Shown in pieces: positions 10,539 through 20,795 of a stretch of DNA of 64,000 nucleotides (position 1 is its first letter; each line of letters starts with the position of its first letter). The position numbers were made by a program, and so were the translations under genes. A model generated the notes under the pieces. That model did no database searches. It was not told the DNA's origin and saw only the letters and a program-made list of their open reading frames with translations. The DNA lies in the NCBI RefSeq assembly GCF_019393635.1, contig NC_057865.1:303161885-303225884 (forward strand), in the 5' to 3' direction. The stretch comes from Dromiciops gliroides. Its lineage: Eukaryota > Chordata > Mammalia > Microbiotheria > Microbiotheriidae.

Positions 10539-11635
10539 CCTGGATAATCTTCTAATATTCATTTACCTTTCAGCCCTGAAGCACAGTGAAAACCTAGAAA
10601 GACCCAGAGCCTCAGCACAAAAACCAGGGACAGTTTAGGAATAGTGCCCTACTTGAATAAAAATATCAAGTCACAAAAGAAGGCACAAAAATGAGCAAAA
10701 AAAGCCTGACTATTGATAGGGAAAATCAAGGCATAAACACAGAGGAGGACAATAGTAAAAAAAAAATTGCTAGAGGTGAAGCTTCAAAGAAAAATGTAAA
10801 TTGGTCTCAGGTCCAAAAATAATTCCTGTAAGAGCTTAAAAGGGATTTTGAAAATCAACTTAGAGCAGCAGAAGAAAAACTGGGGAAAGAAATAAAAGTA
10901 ATGCAGGAGAAACATGAAAAAGAAATACAAAAATTTCCTGAGGAAAATAACTCCCAAAAACCAGATTTAGCCAAATGGCTACAAAACTGTGCATACCCTT
11001 TGATTCAGCAGTACCACTGCTAGGTTTATATCACAAAGATATCTGCCAAGAGAGAAAAAGATGTATTTGTACAAAAATTGTTATAACTGCTCTTTTTGTG
11101 GTGGCTAAGAATTGGAAATCAAAGGAATTCCCATCCACTGAGGAACAGCTAAACAAACTGTGGCATATGAGGGGGATGTGCTATAAGAAATGACAAGCAG
11201 ATTGACTTCAGAAAGGCCTGGAAAGTCATGTATGAAATGATGTCTAGTGAAGTGAGCAGAACCAAGAGAACATTGTGCACAGAGACAGCAATAAGGTTTG
11301 ATGCAGCACCGTGAATGACTTGACTGTTCTCAACAATACAGTGATCCAAGACAATCCCAAAGGACTATTGATGAAGTATACTACCCACTCCAAAGAAAGA
11401 ACTGATATTGATGGAATAGACTGAAGCATGCTCTTTTCCACTTTCTTTCATTTTTTTTCCTTTGACTCAAGTCTGCTTGTACAAAGTGTCAAATATGGTC
11501 ATGTTTTACATAACCATACATATATAACCTATGCCTGATTGCTTGCCACCTCAGGGAGGGGCGAGGGGAGGGAAGGAAAGAAGGATAAATATTGGAACCC
11601 AAAAGTACAAATAAAAATGTTTATTACCAAACAAA

Positions 11636-12392
11636 AGTCTAAGACCAAATCTAAGGCCTTCAGTGTACTTAGTATCCAAACTCTTTAAAACTAAGGCATT
11701 TGAAGCCAGCTGTGTGAATTCAGTAATCATTTTATTTTTCAGTAATCATTTCTAAGACTGAAGCTTAGAGGGCCTGCAGGGTTTGTAGAATGCAAACATT
11801 TTCAAAAATCAATCAAAGCAAATATTTTATTTTTTTTCTTTTATTTTCTTTTATTTTTTTTCTTTAACGTGTGCACTTGTATTTGAACTGGTCTTAAGTC
11901 AGTGTACAGGTAAAGCTCTCCTCCCCTCCCCCCAAGTACTGGCACCAATCTCAAAACTTGCGGGGAGACTGTGAAGTCTTCATTCACATCTATGTTGGGG
12001 GCAGGGAGGGAATTTAGGGGGCCACTCATTATGGCTGACAAAAAAAAAAGGAACAAGTATTAAGGCGGAAGATACAAAAAGTTGTTTTTTTTTTTTTAAA
12101 GGATTACATAATTTACACATAAAGCAGAACTGTGTACCTCCCCCCCTCCCCCTCTGGATTTTTAAGTAGCTCCTTAAAGCAAATATTTTAAAAAGGAGCC
12201 AAACACCTAACGTAACTGGAAGGTAACTGGAAATCTTGGGTCTGCAAGGGTCTAGTTATTATAAAGTGATCTCCAGAGTGGCCGGCTTAGAGGACATGCC
12301 CTACTAGTGAATATTGGGGAAGAGAATTCTTAGGGTGATTGATTTGAAATCACCAATAGGGTCATAAAAAGCCTCCAAGATATCCATTTAAA

Positions 12393-12420
<28 letters not shown>
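11636..12420 (+). repeat. Degenerate ~350-bp tandem-repeat monomers
   Basis: After the L1 tail the sequence is repeat monomer ('gtgtacttagtatccaaac', 'ggagccaaacacctaacg', 'catgccctactagtgaatat'). It is homologous to 43385-44480, which lies in the same position relative to L1 and the exon-1 gene. A retrocopy at 11830-12175 interrupts it, and a (GT)n run ends it (12396-12423). Confidence 0.65.
11830..12175 (-). pseudogene. Short processed retrocopy of an unidentified 3' UTR
   Basis: A 346-bp insertion flanked by 'aaagcaaatatttta' (11815-11829 and 12176-12190), absent from the paralogous site near 44255. The left end is T-rich, which is the poly(A) tail on the minus strand. Features are those of an L1-mobilised host transcript fragment. 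An open frame of 71 codons (11841-12056) is not recognisable, and the source gene is unknown. Confidence 0.6.
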
Positions 12421-12426
<6 letters not shown>

Positions 12427-12552
12427 GGAGAAGATACTTTTTTTCATCACCAAAACTGCTGTGGCCAAAAAACATCTTGCAACCTACCCTAGCTTGCCCC
12501 CCTCCTTGCCTCCCTCCCTCCCTCCCTCCCTCCCTCCTTTTCTTTTTTTTTC

Positions 12553-12681
12553 GGGGCAATGAGGTTTAAATGACTTGCCCAGGGTCACACAGCTAGTAAA
12601 TGTCAAGTGTCTCAGGCTGGATTTGAACTCAGGCCCTCCTGACTACAGGGCCAGTGCTTTATCCACTATGCCACCTAGCTG
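12553..12681 (-). mobile_element. WSINE1-like SINE
   Basis: Minus-strand copy following a (CCCT)n run (12510-12537). It is absent from the paralogous position near 44575. Confidence 0.85.
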
Positions 12682-12689
12682 CGTCTCCC

Positions 12690-13424
12690 GCCCGCTCCCC
12701 CCCTCCCCCCAGCCCCTTTTCTTTCACCCAGGAGGCTGGAACTCAGACATAACCTTCTCTGACCAACATTTTCTCCCTGGCTCCATGGAGGACAGAGAGT
12801 AGAAGGGACCCTAGGACTCAAGAGGAGGGGGCAGAGCCTGGGAGGAGTGCCAGCCCTGAGGGGTGGGTTGGAGGGGGGAGAGCAGCAGTGTCCATGGTCC
12901 CCCCCACCCAAGCAGGCAGGACTGAGGCTTCTGGGAAATTGGAAGACCAGAGTCACTCAGGTGTACACCTCTCTTAATGAATGTTTGACCTACACACCGG
13001 CACACAGTGTTCCCCCTCAGCCTCCTGCTTATAGCACTAAGCGAATGGATATTTAATTTACGTAATAATGAAATGGGGGCAGGGGTAAGGGGGTGGCAAT
13101 CATGCTTTAGTGAGGCTTGGGAACAAGCTGAGAAAAGTGAGGAGGGGTAGAGAGGCACAATTCCTCAGAGGGCTCTGGGATGGTGAAGGGAGGGGTGTGG
13201 AAGGGGCAAAGGCAGAGAGCTTCCTCCCCCTCCCTGGGAAATTGCGGCAGCTTGAACCCTGGGTGGGTCGGGGTATTTGAGATCCCCTTATTTAGGGTTT
13301 TGGAGAAGAGACCAGCTCCTTTCTGTGCCACCTTGGGGCTAGATCATGGACACCCCAAAGTGAGGAGCCCCTTTGGGCTTCCTTCTGCTCTGGACATAGG
13401 GTGGTCCAATTCCTTGTAATACTG
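12690..13424 (+). pseudogene. Broken copy of the exon-1 gene and its 5' flank
   Basis: This matches 44575-45276 closely. The start codon (ATG 13346-13348) is kept but codon 6 is TGA (13361-13363) where the 45-kb copy has CGA. Homology ends near 13394 within the would-be signal peptide ('ttctgctctgg'), followed by unrelated DNA. It is a duplicated, non-functional first exon and upstream region. Confidence 0.75.
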
Positions 13425-13620
13425 GAGGTGAAATGAGTACCAATGTCTAACGTTATATTTTCTAGTAATGCATACCTGGGTATGATAGTTAAAAAAATAA
13501 TCCTAGAAACCCTAGATGCCGTAGCTGACACTAAGGGATAGGATCTCTTATGACTAATCAAGATTTTAACCATTCTACTGCTGGCATTTAACTGAAGTCT
13601 AACCCTATTTGAATACTTTT
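13425..13620 (-). mobile_element. ERV pol (integrase) fragment (fossil)
   Basis: The minus strand reads through integrase-like sequence ('SRIIFLTIIPRYALLENIT') related to the better preserved fragment at 20796-21345. It is a short broken remnant of a class I-like ERV within the duplicated block. Confidence 0.6.
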
Positions 13621-13639
13621 TAAAAAAAATGACAAAAAG

Positions 13640-13965
13640 GAGGTTTTTGATAAAGCATCTAAACACCAAATGGTACTGGAGGGGAAACTGAAATCTTGGG
13701 ACCTCAAGGGTCCAGTGTAAGGTCATTTCGACCATGCTAGGCTTAGAGTACATGCTCAGCTGGTGATTATTTGGAAACATGAAGCTGAGATGGATGAACA
13801 TTGTCCAAGTAATAAAATTAACTGGGCTTTCAGTGACTTTAAAATCCAAGAATCTCTAGTGGTTTTAGAAGAAACTGAGGCTTAGGCATTGGAAGGGAAC
13901 TTTGTAAGTTCACTAAACATATCAAAGTCTGAATTTTAGAAGGCATTTAGAAGGCATTTTAACTG
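13640..13965 (+). repeat. Tandem-repeat monomer
   Basis: A complete monomer ('gcatctaaacaccaaatgg' to 'gaattttagaaggcattt') lies between the ERV fragment and the 3' UTR of SH2B1-derived copy B. Confidence 0.65.
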
Positions 13966-14478
13966 AAAAACTTTACAAAAATCTTTATTCCAGATTATTT
14001 TCCTTTTTACCATCATATACATAACATTTGAATATTTCTGAAAGGAAGAATATCCTTTTTTTATAACAAATATTTTAGAGCAAGGAAAACTGTCTTGTAA
14101 TGGTGGGCAACATTTTTTAAAAAAAGAAACGTAAGCAACACATACACACAACATAGAATGATTAAGAAAAAAGTGCAAAATATAACAGTATAACAGTAGT
14201 TCACCATTTGTTTAAACAGTAACTATAGTTCAAGTGTGACGGGCACAAGAAGTTACAGCAACAGCAATAGATGAACCCTTATGAGCGGTCCCACAGCCCT
14301 ACCTAGATTTTTCAGTTGCTAACTTCTTCCACAAAGAGAAAAGGAATAGGATGACAGTGCTTCCTTTCCTTTCAAACCAACTTCCAAAAATGGAACCAAG
14401 TTACTCACCCAGAGGAGACTGACAAAAGAGCTAAGGCAATATTGTCTTTGTCTCCTCCGTGTAGGTTAGGTTTGTACT
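13966..14478 (-). other. 3' UTR of SH2B1-derived copy B
   Basis: Homologous to the 3' UTRs of A, C and D, with the minus-strand AATAAA at 13984-13989. Its outer flank is repeat monomer rather than the X' fragment of the other three copies, so B sits in a different junction context. Confidence 0.6.
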
Positions 14479-16071
14479 CTACTCATCCCATTGTTTGTAT
14501 CGTCCTCTACTTCTCACTCTGCCTTGTTCTGGCTGGGCTCTGGTCTTTCTTCTAACAACAGGCCCATCCCCAAGACAATCAGGGGCAAGGGGAGCAATTG
14601 CACCTCTCTGGGGAGGGTCCATCCTGGGTCCTGGCCAAGGGCCAGAGACAAAGGGAAACTTGGACATGTGGTTGTATTCCTCCGTATAGGAAGGAGTACT
14701 TGTTATCAATAGCTCTGGAGTGGACCCCATCCTCCTGGGCACTCCCTCTGCCCGTTCCCTGCCTCTTGACCACCAGGGTGCCTCAATATAGCTGGTGAGG
14801 GTAACATGGTTGAAAGGCTCAGACTCCACGGGAATAGGGTTGAAACTGAAATATGCCAGCATGTCACAGACTGTTGGGAACAAGTGTTGCATCACCCAGC
14901 ACTGACCATTGTCATTCAGGGTAAGAAGACGGTGCTTGACTCTGCCCTCGAAGTTGAATGTGAGGACATACTTCCCTATCCTCTTGTTGCTTTTATGTAC
15001 CAGGTAGACACCTTGGCTGTCAGCACCCCCTTCAAGCACTAGCAGGGCAGCTTTGAGTTTAGGGAGGTTCCCATGGAACCAAGGGTACGCTGAAAGGAGG
15101 TTGTCCCTATCACCTCCATCTGACTCTCCCTGAGGCAGCAAGGAACTTTGGGTGTCTCGAGCATCAGGGGCTGGTGGGGGGTAACTTTTCCCCACTGGGG
15201 GCCCCTTTTTAATAGGGAATCGGTGAGGCACCTTGCAGGGTATCACTGCCATTGAGTCATAATGGGAGGCAGCAGTGAAGGCAGAGCTGGGGGAGACAGA
15301 AGCTGAGGGATAGTCTGAGAGGCCCCCACAGGCCCCCTGAGGCAGGTCCACGTGGCTCTCCCTAGGTGCCAAGGGCAGCTCCTGTCTGTGCTCTGTCCCT
15401 GCCCCATCCTTTAAGGATCCTCCTGTCGTCCTTAGTGTCTGCATCTCAAAGCTTTCCCCAGGGGATGCCCCACGCCTAGCTGGCCCCTCACTGGTGCTAC
15501 CCCCCTCACCCAGGCCAGATAGCCCTGAGGCAGAGGTGTCCAAATGTCCTACAGCAGAAGGGGGGTCACCCGCTCCCCGCCACTGGAAGATCCCTCGGAC
15601 TGAGCGGCCAAATGAGCGCAGGGAGAAGCGTTTCTTCACCTGAGGCTTTGATGAATTTGAAGCCATCGAGGAAGGGAGAGAGCCAGCCAGGTCTTCAGAG
15701 GATCGAGAATGACCCCACACAGTCAGAGGCTCACTGTTCCCACAGCTCTGCAGGGAAGGGCCACTTGATGGGGTTTCCTCACCAGGACTAAGGCGCATCC
15801 GACCAGATGATGAAAGGGAACCCGAGGTCCGGGCCACCTCTGCCTCAAAGCGCTGCAAGAAGAGCAGAGCAAAACGTAGGGAGAAGGCTGCCTCATCCCC
15901 AGAGTATTGGGGATGGGAAGCCCAGTAGAGGTGGAAGCGTCGGGCACAGTCCAGGGCCGCTTCCCAAGCCGCAAATTCACAGAACTCCTGCCAACCTGGG
16001 GAAGGTGGTGGTGATGGGAGAGGGTGAGGAGAAGGGGCAGCGCCATCCTCAGGGGAAGGGGCACCATTCAT
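14479..16071 (-). CDS. SH2B1-derived intronless adaptor, copy B, altered SH2 pocket
   Basis: The start chosen is the SH2B1-like [10 protein letters not shown] at 16071 (530 residues); an in-frame ATG at 16233 would add 54 residues from the former 5' UTR. The dimerisation domain is at about 24-82 and '[19 protein letters not shown]' at 146-164. There is a single 'SASG' repeat unit, no PH domain, and an SH2 domain at about 328-428. The FLVR motif reads 'GVYLVHKS': His359, codon CAT at 14997-14995, where the other copies have CGT (Arg). That Arg is the invariant phosphotyrosine contact of SH2 domains, so pTyr binding is probably lost; a CpG transition explains the change. The tail ends early at 'YKQWDE'. 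It may be a decaying copy or a dimerisation-only protein. Confidence 0.8.
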   Translation of the reverse strand: MNGAPSPEDGAAPSPHPLPSPPPSPGWQEFCEFAAWEAALDCARRFHLYWASHPQYSGDEAAFSLRFALLFLQRFEAEVARTSGSLSSSGRMRLSPGEETPSSGPSLQSCGNSEPLTVWGHSRSSEDLAGSLPSSMASNSSKPQVKKRFSLRSFGRSVRGIFQWRGAGDPPSAVGHLDTSASGLSGLGEGGSTSEGPARRGASPGESFEMQTLRTTGGSLKDGAGTEHRQELPLAPRESHVDLPQGACGGLSDYPSASVSPSSAFTAASHYDSMAVIPCKVPHRFPIKKGPPVGKSYPPPAPDARDTQSSLLPQGESDGGDRDNLLSAYPWFHGNLPKLKAALLVLEGGADSQGVYLVHKSNKRIGKYVLTFNFEGRVKHRLLTLNDNGQCWVMQHLFPTVCDMLAYFSFNPIPVESEPFNHVTLTSYIEAPWWSRGRERAEGVPRRMGSTPELLITSTPSYTEEYNHMSKFPFVSGPWPGPRMDPPQRGAIAPLAPDCLGDGPVVRRKTRAQPEQGRVRSRGRYKQWDE

Positions 16072-16369
16072 GATGAGCCAGATGAGATGGAGAGTCCAGG
16101 ATCTGTTGAGGACCCCGTCAGCTGGTTGGCTTTTGGGGACTTTGAATTCCAGAGGAGGGGTCTGAAGGAAAAGACCCTTAATCCTAAATTGGGACAGAGA
16201 AGAGGGTAGTACCAGTATATAATTATTTAACAATATACCCTTCAGTTCAGCTATGTGTATCCACTGTTAACAGGGCACTGGCCCTGGATTCAAATCTGTC
16301 CTCAGACACTTGGCAATTACTAGCTATGTGAACCTGGCCAAGTCACTTAAGCCCTACTGCCTCACCCCA

Positions 16370-16371
<2 letters not shown>
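16072..16371 (-). other. 5' flank of copy B with an old SINE
   Basis: The stretch to about 16245 is shared almost base for base with copy C (25843-26015). It includes 'ccccgtcagctggttggc', which copies A and D lack. From about 16250 to 16371 is a diverged plus-strand SINE, present at the same place in copy C (26035-26160). No promoter was recognised. Confidence 0.6.
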
Positions 16372-16423
<52 letters not shown>

Positions 16424-16485
16424 ATATATATATATATGACACACACATACATATATATATATATATCTACACACATAATTTTCTT
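16372..16485. repeat. (GT)n / (TA)n microsatellite
   Basis: A run of about 46 bases of GT, then TA-rich and ACAT-rich sequence, growing from the tail of the preceding SINE. Confidence 0.9.
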
Positions 16486-16510
16486 TCTTTCTTTTTAAAA
16501 AAATTATTTG

Positions 16511-16643
16511 TGTGACAATGAGGGTTAAGTGACTTGCCCAGGGTTACATACCTAGTCAAGTGTCTGAGGCTGGATTTGAAATCAGGTCCTCCTGAATCCA
16601 GGGCCCTTGCTTTATCCACTTCGACACCTAGATGCCTCCCCCC
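16511..16643 (-). mobile_element. Diverged WSINE1-like SINE
   Basis: Minus-strand copy from 'tgacaatgagggttaagtga' to 'cacctagatgcc', with more substitutions than most SINEs here. Confidence 0.8.
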
Positions 16644-16654
16644 CAATATCTTTC

Positions 16655-17350
16655 CTCGGGTTTGTCCTTATCCTAATTAAAGCTATGGGCAAACATCTGG
16701 TCCAAGGTCACTTGGTTTCTAGTATTAATTTTGTGGGGCTCCTCTTTAAAGTTTGATTGATCCTTTCCACCTTTCCTGAAGAAGGAGGAGACCAAGGACT
16801 ATGAAAATTCCTATTTATTTCTACTGCCTTCCTCATTCCTTAGAATGCTCTGGAGGTGAAATCAGTCCCAATGTCTGAATTGATATTTTCTATTAACGCA
16901 TGCCTTGGTATGATTTGTTTTTTAACACCTATGATCTCTATTATTTCCAACTACACACGAACCAGGGATGACTAGGTAGCAAAGGGTACATGCTCGGGCC
17001 CCCGCGTATAGGGTAGAGGGGGGCAGGCGCCCTGGCAAAGGGGGAGCCATTCCAGCCCACGTGGGCGGGGTTCATATATTAGTGATTGATGTAGATCTTG
17101 GCGTCGGCTCTGGCGGGCATCCGAGCTCGGAGGAGGGAGCCGGCGGCAGCGAGCAGCGGGCGGCTTGAGCCCAGTGAGCCTCTGCACGTCCCCATCCAAT
17201 ATTTTAAAAAATAATCCTAGAAACCCCAGACTCCATAGCTGACACTAAGGGTTAGGCCTCTACCCAGCCTGTAAGATGATCTACTATGACTAATCAACAG
17301 TTTAACCATCTGACTGCCAGCATGTCACTGAAGTCTATTTGAATATTTCT
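16655..17350 (-). mobile_element. ERV pol (integrase) fragment (fossil), interrupted
   Basis: Same fragment type as 20796-21345: integrase-like coding on the minus strand, with the 'GKVERINRTLK'-type region near 16760. It is broken and split by the GC-rich insert at 16917-17200. Confidence 0.65.
16917..17200 (-). pseudogene. GC-rich retrocopy-like insert of unknown origin
   Basis: About 280 bases rich in CpG, placed between 'ggtatgat' and 'attttaaaaaataatcc', which are adjacent in the paralogous ERV fragments. The left end is T-rich ('tttgttttttaa'), as expected for a minus-strand retrocopy with a poly(A) tail. Content resembles a 5' exon of a housekeeping gene. No protein was recognised. 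Confidence 0.5.
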
Positions 17351-17745
17351 TTAAGTCCTTAAAGAAAAGCTGATTTTTAGAGAAGCCTCCAAACACCTAA
17401 TGATCCTGGAGGGGAATCTGAGATCTTGGGACCTCCAGGGTCTAGGGTAAGGTTGTTTAAAAATTCAAGGCTTAGAGTTCATGCCCCAGCAGTGAATATT
17501 GTTGAGAATGAGGCAGAGAGGGTTGGAGAGGCTGTTGAGACATCACTTACAATGTAGTAAAACCAGGCTTTCAGTGGTTTTAGGTTCAAGGCAGCTCCAG
17601 GGCTTGATTAGAGAAACTGAGGCTCAGGGATTGGAAAGGACCTGTGGGAGTTCAGGAAACAGGTTCAAAGGTTAATCTTAGGAAGCCTTGTTCATGATTC
17701 TAGAAATTCAAGCATTTTAAAAAATGAAGCAACCTAATATTTTAA
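17351..17745 (+). repeat. Tandem-repeat monomers before L1 copy 3
   Basis: One and a part monomers ('ctccaaacacctaatgatcc', 'aggcagctccagggcttg') leading directly into an L1 5' UTR. Confidence 0.6.
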
Positions 17746-18620
17746 AAAAGCACCCAGAAACTTCCTCTGCCAAGATGGCAGAGTGAGCAAGCAACCCCCA
17801 GAGGCTCTCCCGTATTTCCCCTCCAAAGTGACTTAAAACTGCCTCTGAATCTCTCCAGGAGCAGGGAAGCAGCCTAGCAGCTGGGCAGGAAAGGTGTGTG
17901 TTACCTGGGAGGGAGGGAAGTGAGGTCCAGGAGCAGCAGCTTCTGGGCTCACAGCAGGGGGCCTGAGGCAAGACTTTTGGCATGGGCAATTCACCTGCTA
18001 GGCTCCACCAACCTGCAAGGCAGCAGCTCCCTGAGCAGGTGAGCAGTCTGGGCAGCAGTTTGGGGACCCTCACCAGGCACCAGGGAGGCATTGACTGCTC
18101 TGCTGACCAGTAGTGAAGCCCTGCCCCAAAGGGGTAAACAACAAGTTCCCACCCCCCTGACCTTCCAGCAGAGAGACTGTTTCCAGGGCAAACTAGCAAC
18201 AGGGGACCCCACCCCCCAGCATATTACAACAAAATGACCTTTGAGGGCCTGCTAGCAGAGCATTGGTTACCATAGCACAATTGGGCCGATTGGAAACAAA
18301 ATTACTCCCCCAGGGCCTGCTAATAGAAAGACCCTGCTAACAGAGCAACGGAACAGCAGGGGCCCAGCCCCGGGGCAGAACAACAGCAAGATCACTCCTC
18401 CAGGGCCAGCCACCACAAAGACTTTGTTAACTTTAGCAACCTAGAAAAAGCAAGCTGCTAAGCCCTGAAGCCCAGTGAAAAGCACCTTTAAGACCCCGAG
18501 CCTCAGCACAAAAACCTGAGAGAGTTTAGGAAAAGCGCACAACTGGAGTAAGAACATCAAGGCACTAAAAGGCACAAAATGAGGGGGAAAACCCCAAAAC
18601 GGCCAAAAGGTTTCACTATT
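17746..18620 (+). mobile_element. L1 5' UTR and ORF1 start (copy 3)
   Basis: The 5' UTR starts with 'tctgccaagatggcagagtg' and runs to the ORF1 start region ('gggaaaaccccaaaacggc'), where it is cut by a SINE and the L1 plus GC-rich block. A related piece resumes at 20545. The open minus-strand frame at 17717-18199 is only a shadow of the GC-rich 5' UTR. Confidence 0.7.
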
Positions 18621-18763
18621 TTTTTTTTGTGAGGCAGTTGGGGTTAAGTGACTTGTCCAGGATCACACAGCTAGTAAGTGTCAAGTGCCTGAGGCCGGAG
18701 TTGAACTCAGGTTCTCCTGACTCCAGGGCCGGTGCTCTAGCCACTGTGCCACATAGCTGCCCC
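18621..18763 (-). mobile_element. WSINE1-like SINE
   Basis: Minus-strand copy at the junction between L1 copy 3 and the second L1 fragment. Confidence 0.85.
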
Positions 18764-18873
18764 TATCATTTCATTCATACCCGTTTTTATGTCTGCTGGT
18801 TTATAATATAGTTTGATGTCTAAAAGTTCTGTTCTCCCCATGTCCTTCATGTCTTTTCATCATTTCCCTTCAC
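18764..18873 (-). mobile_element. L1 ORF2 fragment
   Basis: Short minus-strand piece ('ggtttataatatagtttgatg') matching the longer fragment at 36760-37060 that stands in the same position left of the second GC-rich block. Confidence 0.55.
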
Positions 18874-20222
18874 ATTACAGGTTTTTTTGTTTTTCTTTTC
18901 TCTAAATTGTCTTTCTTTTGAATTTAGGCAATAAAGCATGTATTTCCATAATTTAGTAAGGCAAAAAAGACGCTGCAGCCAAAATTGGAGATCTATTATG
19001 TATAGCTTGATATTCCTTTAAATTCTATCACAAAGTTTTCATGTAAATTTCTTTTTTTCCCCATCCTCCCACCCTGACCCCAGAGATGGCCACCACCAGA
19101 CACAAACACGTGTCTATGTGTTAGAATCATTCATTTCTGCGCATGAACCCCAAATCGTCAGAATCTGCTCCCACTCCCCTGCTACACCACCTTTGTATTG
19201 AGAAGTTTGTATAACCCCCGGATTTATGGGACTGTGCTTAAAGTTCTACAGATTTACGTTAAAAAAAAGTTGACAGCCGTGCTTTTTGTAAAAGATTCAG
19301 TAGAGGTACAAGAATTTAAAAATTCTTGGGGTGAGGTGAGGAAGGGTGGGAAGAGGAGGGGGACTACCGTGCCTCTACTTTGGGGTTCCGGGACGGAGCA
19401 TAGTCCTCAGCCTCAGAGTTGGTGAGGGGCGTATTCCTGCGTGGGGAGGTCTGCCGGGCACCAGGGGCGGTGGGGGGGTGGAGGTGGGCAGCGGAGGGGA
19501 CCACCGTGCCTCCACTTCCTTGTGGTTCCTGGACGCGGAGTAATTCCTAGCGGCGGAGTTGGTGCGGGGCGTGGTCCTGCATGAGGCGCCGGGAGCGGAG
19601 GGGTGGGGATTGGTGGTGGGGGGAAGAGTGGGGGGCGAAGAGAGGGCGGCGGCGGCGGGGGGGGGGGCTATCGGGAGCGGAGGGGGGGGCGGGGGTCCCG
19701 CTGAAGATCCCGTTGCGCCGGGCGGGGCTGGCCACGTAGCGCATCCCACTCCCGCGAGGCCCGAAGGAGGGCACGCGGGGCAGGTGGCTGCGGAGCCGCA
19801 GGTGCGGGTGATGAGCCCGGGCTCGCTCCGGCCCCTCCCGCGGCCGTGGGCGCTCAGGCTGTCGCTGCCCTCGGCTCTTGGGCGTGTAGTCGTGTGCTCA
19901 TGGTCCTAGAAGGGGGAGCCCGCCGGCATGCGGTGCGGGGGTCCGAGCGGCGGAACCGGGGGTCCGAGCAGCGGGGCCGATCCAGGCTCCGGGGAAGGCT
20001 GGGCGGGGAGAGAGCGGGGTCATTCATCCCTTGAGAGCGCCCGGCCCGTTCCCACTGCTTAGTGGCTGCGTGCCCACCATGGCCAGGGTCCGAGAACTTC
20101 TCCATTCAGTACCATCGGGATTCCCCGTTTCCCGTCGTCCTCCACTCCCCGTCTCTGGTCTGGTCCCAAACTGCTCCCCTCCCAGAAGGCTGACAGCTGC
20201 AAGTTCTGTTTGGCTGTATTAG
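18874..20222. repeat. GC-rich duplicated block, copy 1 (CpG island-like)
   Basis: Homologous to 37061-38556. An AT-rich left part (to about 19330) is followed by CpG-dense sequence. Two units of a roughly 135-170-bp repeat start near 19362 and 19497 ('accgtgcctctactttgggg'); the other copy has three. On the minus strand an ATG at 20105 opens 'MEKFSDPGHGG', shared with the other copy (ATG 38440), but the frames diverge soon after. It could be a retrocopy of a GC-rich host transcript or an old promoter region. No gene family was recognised. Confidence 0.6.
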
Positions 20223-20544
20223 CTCTTTATTTATACCCAGGTCACGTACCCATTTGGACTTTATCTCGGTAAATGTTGTAAGATACTGCTCTATGCCCGG
20301 TTTCTGCCAGACACCTTTCCGTTTTTTCCACCCTTTCTTTCTTTTTACCAAATAATGAATTTTTATCCCCAAATCCTATGTCTTTGCACTGTCAAATACA
20401 AATGTACTGTATTTGCTGCTGCAAATTGTCTACTCCCTTTCATTGATCTCTTTCCATTTTTCAGTTAGTCCCAAATCATTTTGATATTTACTGCTATATA
20501 ATATAGTTTAAGATATGGTACTGCTAACCCTCCTTCCTGAGACA
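20223..20544 (-). mobile_element. L1 ORF2 fragment
   Basis: Old minus-strand L1 sequence ('cacgtacccatttggacttt', 'ctgctatataatatagttta'), with the same right junction to the L1 ORF1 piece as at 39010. Confidence 0.6.
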
Positions 20545-20795
20545 GTTTAGGAAAAGAGCACAACTGGAGTAAAAAGATTAAGGCACAAAATGAGTGGAAA
20601 ACCCCCCAAACAGCCAAAAGTCTTCACTATTTTTTTATGTGTGTGTGAGGCAGTTGGGGTTAAATGACTTGTCCAGGGTCACACAGCTAGTAAGTGTCAA
20701 GTTTCTCAGGCTGGGTTGGAACTCGGGCTCTCCTGACTCCAGGGCCAGTGCTGCATACACTGTGCAACCTGGCTGCCCCAAGGCGTCACTATTGA
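20545..20795 (+). mobile_element. L1 ORF1-start piece with SINE (minus strand, 20632-20779)
   Basis: 'gtttaggaaaagagcacaac' repeats sequence already present at 18525, so about 90 bases of L1 flank the GC-rich block on both sides. A minus-strand SINE is inserted. The piece ends at 'gacagttactat', where the ERV sequence begins. Confidence 0.65.

Larger units (their letters stand above)
9178..10572 (-). mobile_element. Solo ERV LTR with nested SINEs (fossil)
   Basis: The element is bounded by TG...CA and the 5-bp duplication 'gccct' (9173-9177 and 10573-10577). Without three SINEs and their microsatellite tails it would be roughly 0.85-0.9 kb. A minus-strand ATTAAA near the left end suggests the LTR points leftward. 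It differs in sequence from the 254-807 LTR. The paralogous L1 copies lack it. Confidence 0.75.
8441..11635 (+). mobile_element. Internally deleted L1 (copy 2), with 3' end
   Basis: The 5' UTR starts near 'agtgccaaaatggccaaaaa', similar in position and style to the 'CCAAGATGGC' start of other mammalian L1s. After a 1.4-kb LTR insertion the element continues with the ORF1 coiled-coil coding start (about 10690-10975). It jumps at 10978 to ORF2 C-terminal sequence (ORF 10975-11193) and ends with an A-rich tail near 11610-11635 ('aataaaaatgtttatt'). It is one of two copies that keep the 3' end (the other is 41446-43384). Confidence 0.8.

Noticed and set aside
14479-16233. N-terminal extension of copy B (and of C to 26034)
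   Set aside because: The 54-64 extra residues translate the former SH2B1 leader and, in C, SINE-adjacent sequence; copies A and D do not share them, whereas MNGAPSP matches the SH2B1 start.
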